From an uncultured Eubacteriales bacterium (GTDB taxonomy: Bacteria; Bacillota; Clostridia; Oscillospirales; UBA644): a DNA stretch of 46,184 bases. The notes below the pieces were generated by a model, which worked only from the letters and a program-made list of their open reading frames with translations, had not been told where the DNA came from and did not search any database. Shown in pieces: positions 43,784-46,184 of the stretch. The stretch lies in the NCBI GenBank assembly GCA_959604355.1, contig CAUHAO010000013.1:1-46184 (forward strand). Direction: 5' to 3'. How positions within the stretch are numbered: the first letter of the stretch is position 1; every line of letters begins with the position of its first letter. The position numbers and the translations under genes are program-made.

Positions 43784-45310
43784 TTGGAAAAAAATCTTCT
43801 GAAAAAATTCAAAGAGGCGTTTGTGTCGGTGCTGCCCGTGGCGCTGATAGTCATCGTGCTTGCACTCACTCCGCTTGTGTCGCTTTCGGTGCGCGAAATA
43901 TGCGTGTTCGCGGTGTCGGCGGTCGTGCTGATAGTGGGTATAGCACTATTCAATCTCGGCGCGGATATGGCGATGACGCCTATGGGGGAATATATGGGGT
44001 CGGGTCTGTCGAGAAGGGGCAATGTGTTTGTTCTCGTCGCGGCATGCTTCCTTATGGGCATACTCATAACCGTTGCGGAGCCCGACCTGACGGTGCTTGC
44101 GTCGCAGGTGTCAAAGGTCATTGATTCGACCGCGCTCATAGTCACGGTAGGAGTCGGCGTGGGGCTTTTCCTTGTGCTCGCGGTGCTCAAAATAGTTTTC
44201 CGGAAGCAACTGTCGGCAATGCTTTTGTTTTTTTACATGGTGCTTTTCGCACTTGCACTGCTTGTCATAATCAACGGCAACGCCGATATGCTCGCGCTCG
44301 CGTTTGATTCGGGAGGCGTCACGACGGGTCCGATAACCGTTCCTTTCATAATGGCGCTCGGCGTCGGTATCGCCGCTGTCCTCGGCGGACGCAGCAGCAG
44401 TGAAAACAGTTTCGGTCTTGTCGCGCTCTGCTCCGTCGGCCCGATACTTGCGGTGATGATGCTTTCGATCTTCGCGAAGGGTGAGCTTACATATCAGATG
44501 TCCGATTATACCCTTGCGCAGGATCTCGGCGCGGTCATTTTCCCGATGGCTATTGCGGTGATGAAAGAAGTAGGCATCGCGCTCGGGCTGATAGTCGTGT
44601 TCTTTCTTGCGGTGAATTTCATGCTGCTGCATCTGCCGCCGAGAAAGCTGATGCAGATTTTCGTCGGTCTCATATACACGTTTGTCGGGCTTGTGATATT
44701 CCTCACGGCGGTAAATGTGGGCTTTATGCCGATAGGCTACCGCCTCGGCTGTACGCTTGCGAAGTCAAGTCCGTATATCCTCGTCGGATTCGGTGTCGTT
44801 CTCGGCGCGGTCGTTGTTCTCGCGGAGCCGGCGGTGCATGTGCTGAATAAGCAGGTCGAGGACATTACGGGCGGCTCGGTGAGCAAGAAGTCGATGATGG
44901 CGGCTCTGTGCATAGGCGTCGGCGTGTCGATAGGGCTTTCGATGCTGCGCATAGTGCTTGACTTCAATATTCTTTATTACGTCATACCGGGTTATTTGAT
45001 ATCGCTTGGTCTGTCGTTCTTCGTGCCCGGCCTTTACACCGCTATTGCGTTCGACTCGGGCGGCGTTGCGAGCGGTCCGCTCTCGTCAAGCTTCATACTT
45101 CCGTTTGCGGTGGGGGCGTGCTATATGCTGCGCGGAGAGGCGAGCATCCTTTCCGACGCTTTCGGTATCGTCGCGATGGTCGCGATGACCCCGCTTATCA
45201 CGATACAGTTTCTCGGTTTCCGTGCGATAATAAGAGAACATGTGCGCGAAAGACGCGCGATGCGACGTATGCTCAGCGCGGATGACGAGCAGACGATAAG
45301 ATTTATGTGA
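43784..45310 (+). CDS. DUF1538 membrane protein, internally duplicated
   Basis: A 508-residue polytopic membrane protein (about twelve helices) of the DUF1538 family. It consists of two parallel halves: LITVAEPDLTVL (Glu99) matches VVVLAEPAVHVL (Glu348), and AFDSGGVTTGP (Asp175) matches AFDSGGVASGP (Asp424), both exactly 249 residues apart. Such repeats with conserved Glu/Asp/Gly loops are common in secondary transporters, so transport is a fair inference, but the substrate is unknown. The start is TTG 43784 with GGTGAGGAG upstream; no in-frame ATG lies near. Two PII-like genes follow at once. Confidence 0.85.
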   Translation: MEKNLLKKFKEAFVSVLPVALIVIVLALTPLVSLSVREICVFAVSAVVLIVGIALFNLGADMAMTPMGEYMGSGLSRRGNVFVLVAACFLMGILITVAEPDLTVLASQVSKVIDSTALIVTVGVGVGLFLVLAVLKIVFRKQLSAMLLFFYMVLFALALLVIINGNADMLALAFDSGGVTTGPITVPFIMALGVGIAAVLGGRSSSENSFGLVALCSVGPILAVMMLSIFAKGELTYQMSDYTLAQDLGAVIFPMAIAVMKEVGIALGLIVVFFLAVNFMLLHLPPRKLMQIFVGLIYTFVGLVIFLTAVNVGFMPIGYRLGCTLAKSSPYILVGFGVVLGAVVVLAEPAVHVLNKQVEDITGGSVSKKSMMAALCIGVGVSIGLSMLRIVLDFNILYYVIPGYLISLGLSFFVPGLYTAIAFDSGGVASGPLSSSFILPFAVGACYMLRGEASILSDAFGIVAMVAMTPLITIQFLGFRAIIREHVRERRAMRRMLSADDEQTIRFM

Positions 45311-45322
45311 GGAGGGCTGACT

Positions 45323-45694
45323 GTGAAAGAAAATGAGACAAACGCGCTCAAAAAGCTTGAGCTGCTGTTTACGGTGGTGAACAGGTCTAAGGCGGAGTTT
45401 TACATGGATCTGCTGGGCTCGTTCGAGGTCAACGCGCAGTTCGTGCTTCCCGCTGCGGGAACGATACCGGGTTCTTCCGGAAAGCGTTCTTTCGGCATTG
45501 AAGACACAGACCGGGCTGTCATTGTCAGCGTTATCCGCGAAGACAGGGTGAGAGCGGCGATGAACAAGCTCGAAGAAAAATTCCGCACGGTGCGGGACGG
45601 CAAGGGCATTGCGTACACTGTTCCGATGTCTGGTACCGTGGGAGTGGCGATTTACAGATTTCTCAGCAATAACCGAAAGGAGAATCAGATATGA
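45323..45694 (+). CDS. PII-like signalling protein 1
   Basis: A 123-residue protein. The pattern LELLFTVVNRSKAEFYMDLLGSFEVN...AVIVSVIREDRVRAAMNKLEEKF...GIAYTVPMSGTVG fits the PII (GlnB-like) ferredoxin fold. The region that would be the T-loop, PAAGTIPGSSGKRSFGIEDTD, is short and lacks the uridylylated Tyr motif. It starts with GTG 45323 after GGAGGG, 12 bp after the DUF1538 stop, and overlaps the second PII-like gene by 4 bp. I infer that it senses a nucleotide and binds the DUF1538 protein. Confidence 0.72.
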   Translation: MKENETNALKKLELLFTVVNRSKAEFYMDLLGSFEVNAQFVLPAAGTIPGSSGKRSFGIEDTDRAVIVSVIREDRVRAAMNKLEEKFRTVRDGKGIAYTVPMSGTVGVAIYRFLSNNRKENQI

Positions 45695-46035
45695 CTTACG
45701 ACCATGAGGTTATATTCTGCATAGTCAACGCGGGATTCAGCGAGGAGGTCATGACTGCGGCTCGCGGCTACGGAGCGCGCGGCGGCACGGTCATACGCGC
45801 ACGCGGCACGGCAAATCCCGAATCCGAAAACATATTCAATATAACCATCCAGCCGGACAAGGAGATAGTGATGATAGTCGTCCCGTCGGACCTTACGGAC
45901 ACTATTCTGCATGGGCTTTACAAGACCGTGGGTCTCAATACTCCGGGTCACGGTATTGCGTTCTCGATGCCGGTTGATAATGTTGTCGGGTTGAATACGG
46001 GCGACGCGGACAATAAGGACAAAAGCGCGAAATAA
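45691..46035 (+). CDS. PII-like signalling protein 2 (P-II family regulator)
   Basis: A 114-residue PII-family protein. VIFCIVNAGFSEEVMTAARGYGARGGTVIRARGTA is the beta-alpha-beta start, the T-loop is reduced to NPESENIFNITIQPDKE with no Tyr51-like residue, and NTPGHGIAFSMPVDNVVGL corresponds to the B- and C-loop region. It overlaps the first PII-like gene (ATGA). The two proteins differ strongly and may form homo- or heterotrimers. Nucleotide binding cannot be judged by eye. Confidence 0.8.
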   Translation: MTYDHEVIFCIVNAGFSEEVMTAARGYGARGGTVIRARGTANPESENIFNITIQPDKEIVMIVVPSDLTDTILHGLYKTVGLNTPGHGIAFSMPVDNVVGLNTGDADNKDKSAK

Positions 46036-46089
46036 ACGTGTGCATAAGTGTGTTTGCACGCGGAGAAAGTGACATTTACGGATATGCGC

Positions 46090-46184
46090 GCGGCGGTGCC
46101 GCGAAGCGGCACAGCGGGAGGCGGAAAAACCCGCCGCGCGGGCGCAGAAGATATTTCAAAGCAAACCCCCGCCGCGCGGGCGCA
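46090..46184. repeat. GC-rich hairpin and 17-nt direct repeat at the window edge
   Basis: GTGCCGC and GCGGCAC form a stem with loop GAA (about 46096-46112). The 17-mer CCCGCCGCGCGGGCGCA occurs at 46130-46146 and again at 46168-46184, the last base of the window, so the array may continue. The type resembles the hairpin clusters at 28.5 and 42.1 kb. Confidence 0.7.

Overview
This window looks like a chromosomal segment from a low-to-middle GC, Gram-positive anaerobe of the class Clostridia, probably an uncultured gut or rumen member. The evidence is the clear AGGAGG-type ribosome binding sites, a dozen sigma-A-like promoters (almost all with 17-bp spacers), lipoboxes without any outer-membrane genes, and a typical Firmicutes gene set (YerC/TrpR-like regulator, RelQ-type alarmone synthetase, ECF S component, CPBP protease, BIG2-domain wall proteins). 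I see no rRNA, tRNA, transposase or CRISPR array. The species cannot be fixed from the sequence alone.

Layout. 1-323: two copies of a ~115-bp dispersed repeat, then a consensus promoter. 324-3485: D-Ala-D-Ala carboxypeptidase-like protein that has lost its catalytic motifs, YerC-like regulator, methyltransferase, Hsp33. 3548-9175: small secreted protein, zinc-ribbon protein plus ABC exporter, hydroxypyruvate isomerase-like enzyme, ECF S component, and a minus-strand pair (membrane coiled-coil protein and polysaccharide deacetylase). 9308-10497: an isolated holin/amidase pair. 10759-15638: complete ABC importer (lipoprotein, double permease, ATPase with a large insertion). 15815-17086: membrane glycosyltransferase. 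17150-21657 (minus): two tandem GH110-like beta-helix proteins and a CofE-like protein. 21845-28479 (plus): SGNH hydrolase, GH20-like hexosaminidase, CPBP protease, TsaC/Sua5, CoaE and M18 aminopeptidase in one close-packed run. 28848-37199: MetK, histidinol phosphatase, Lrp-type regulator, aminotransferase, IspE, AlaS, HIT protein and a second CofE-like protein. 37223-41485: a 1420-residue lipoprotein with BIG2 repeats, a GHL10 glycosidase-like domain and an Amidase_3 domain. 41545-41990: a 58-bp tandem repeat and a tiny Gly-Cys-repeat membrane protein. 42227-43421 (minus): zinc-ribbon protein and RelQ-type alarmone synthetase. 43784-46035: DUF1538 membrane protein with two PII-like proteins.

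How it fits together. Three themes stand out. (1) Glycan use: the GH110-like pair, the GH20-like enzyme and the SGNH hydrolase all lack signal peptides and lie around divergent promoters at 21.7 kb. This suggests cytoplasmic breakdown of imported oligosaccharides carrying terminal alpha-galactose, beta-HexNAc and ester groups; the ABC importer at 10.8-15.6 kb is a possible but unproven supplier. (2) Cell wall remodelling: pseudo-carboxypeptidase, deacetylase, holin/amidase, and the GHL10-amidase fusion. (3) Signalling: the DUF1538/PII-like/PII-like operon resembles a membrane transporter with its own PII regulators and is the best candidate for a poorly described system. Intergenic regions carry unusual repeats: the ~115-bp family (3 copies), clusters of perfect triloop hairpins, and a purine-rich 58-bp minisatellite.
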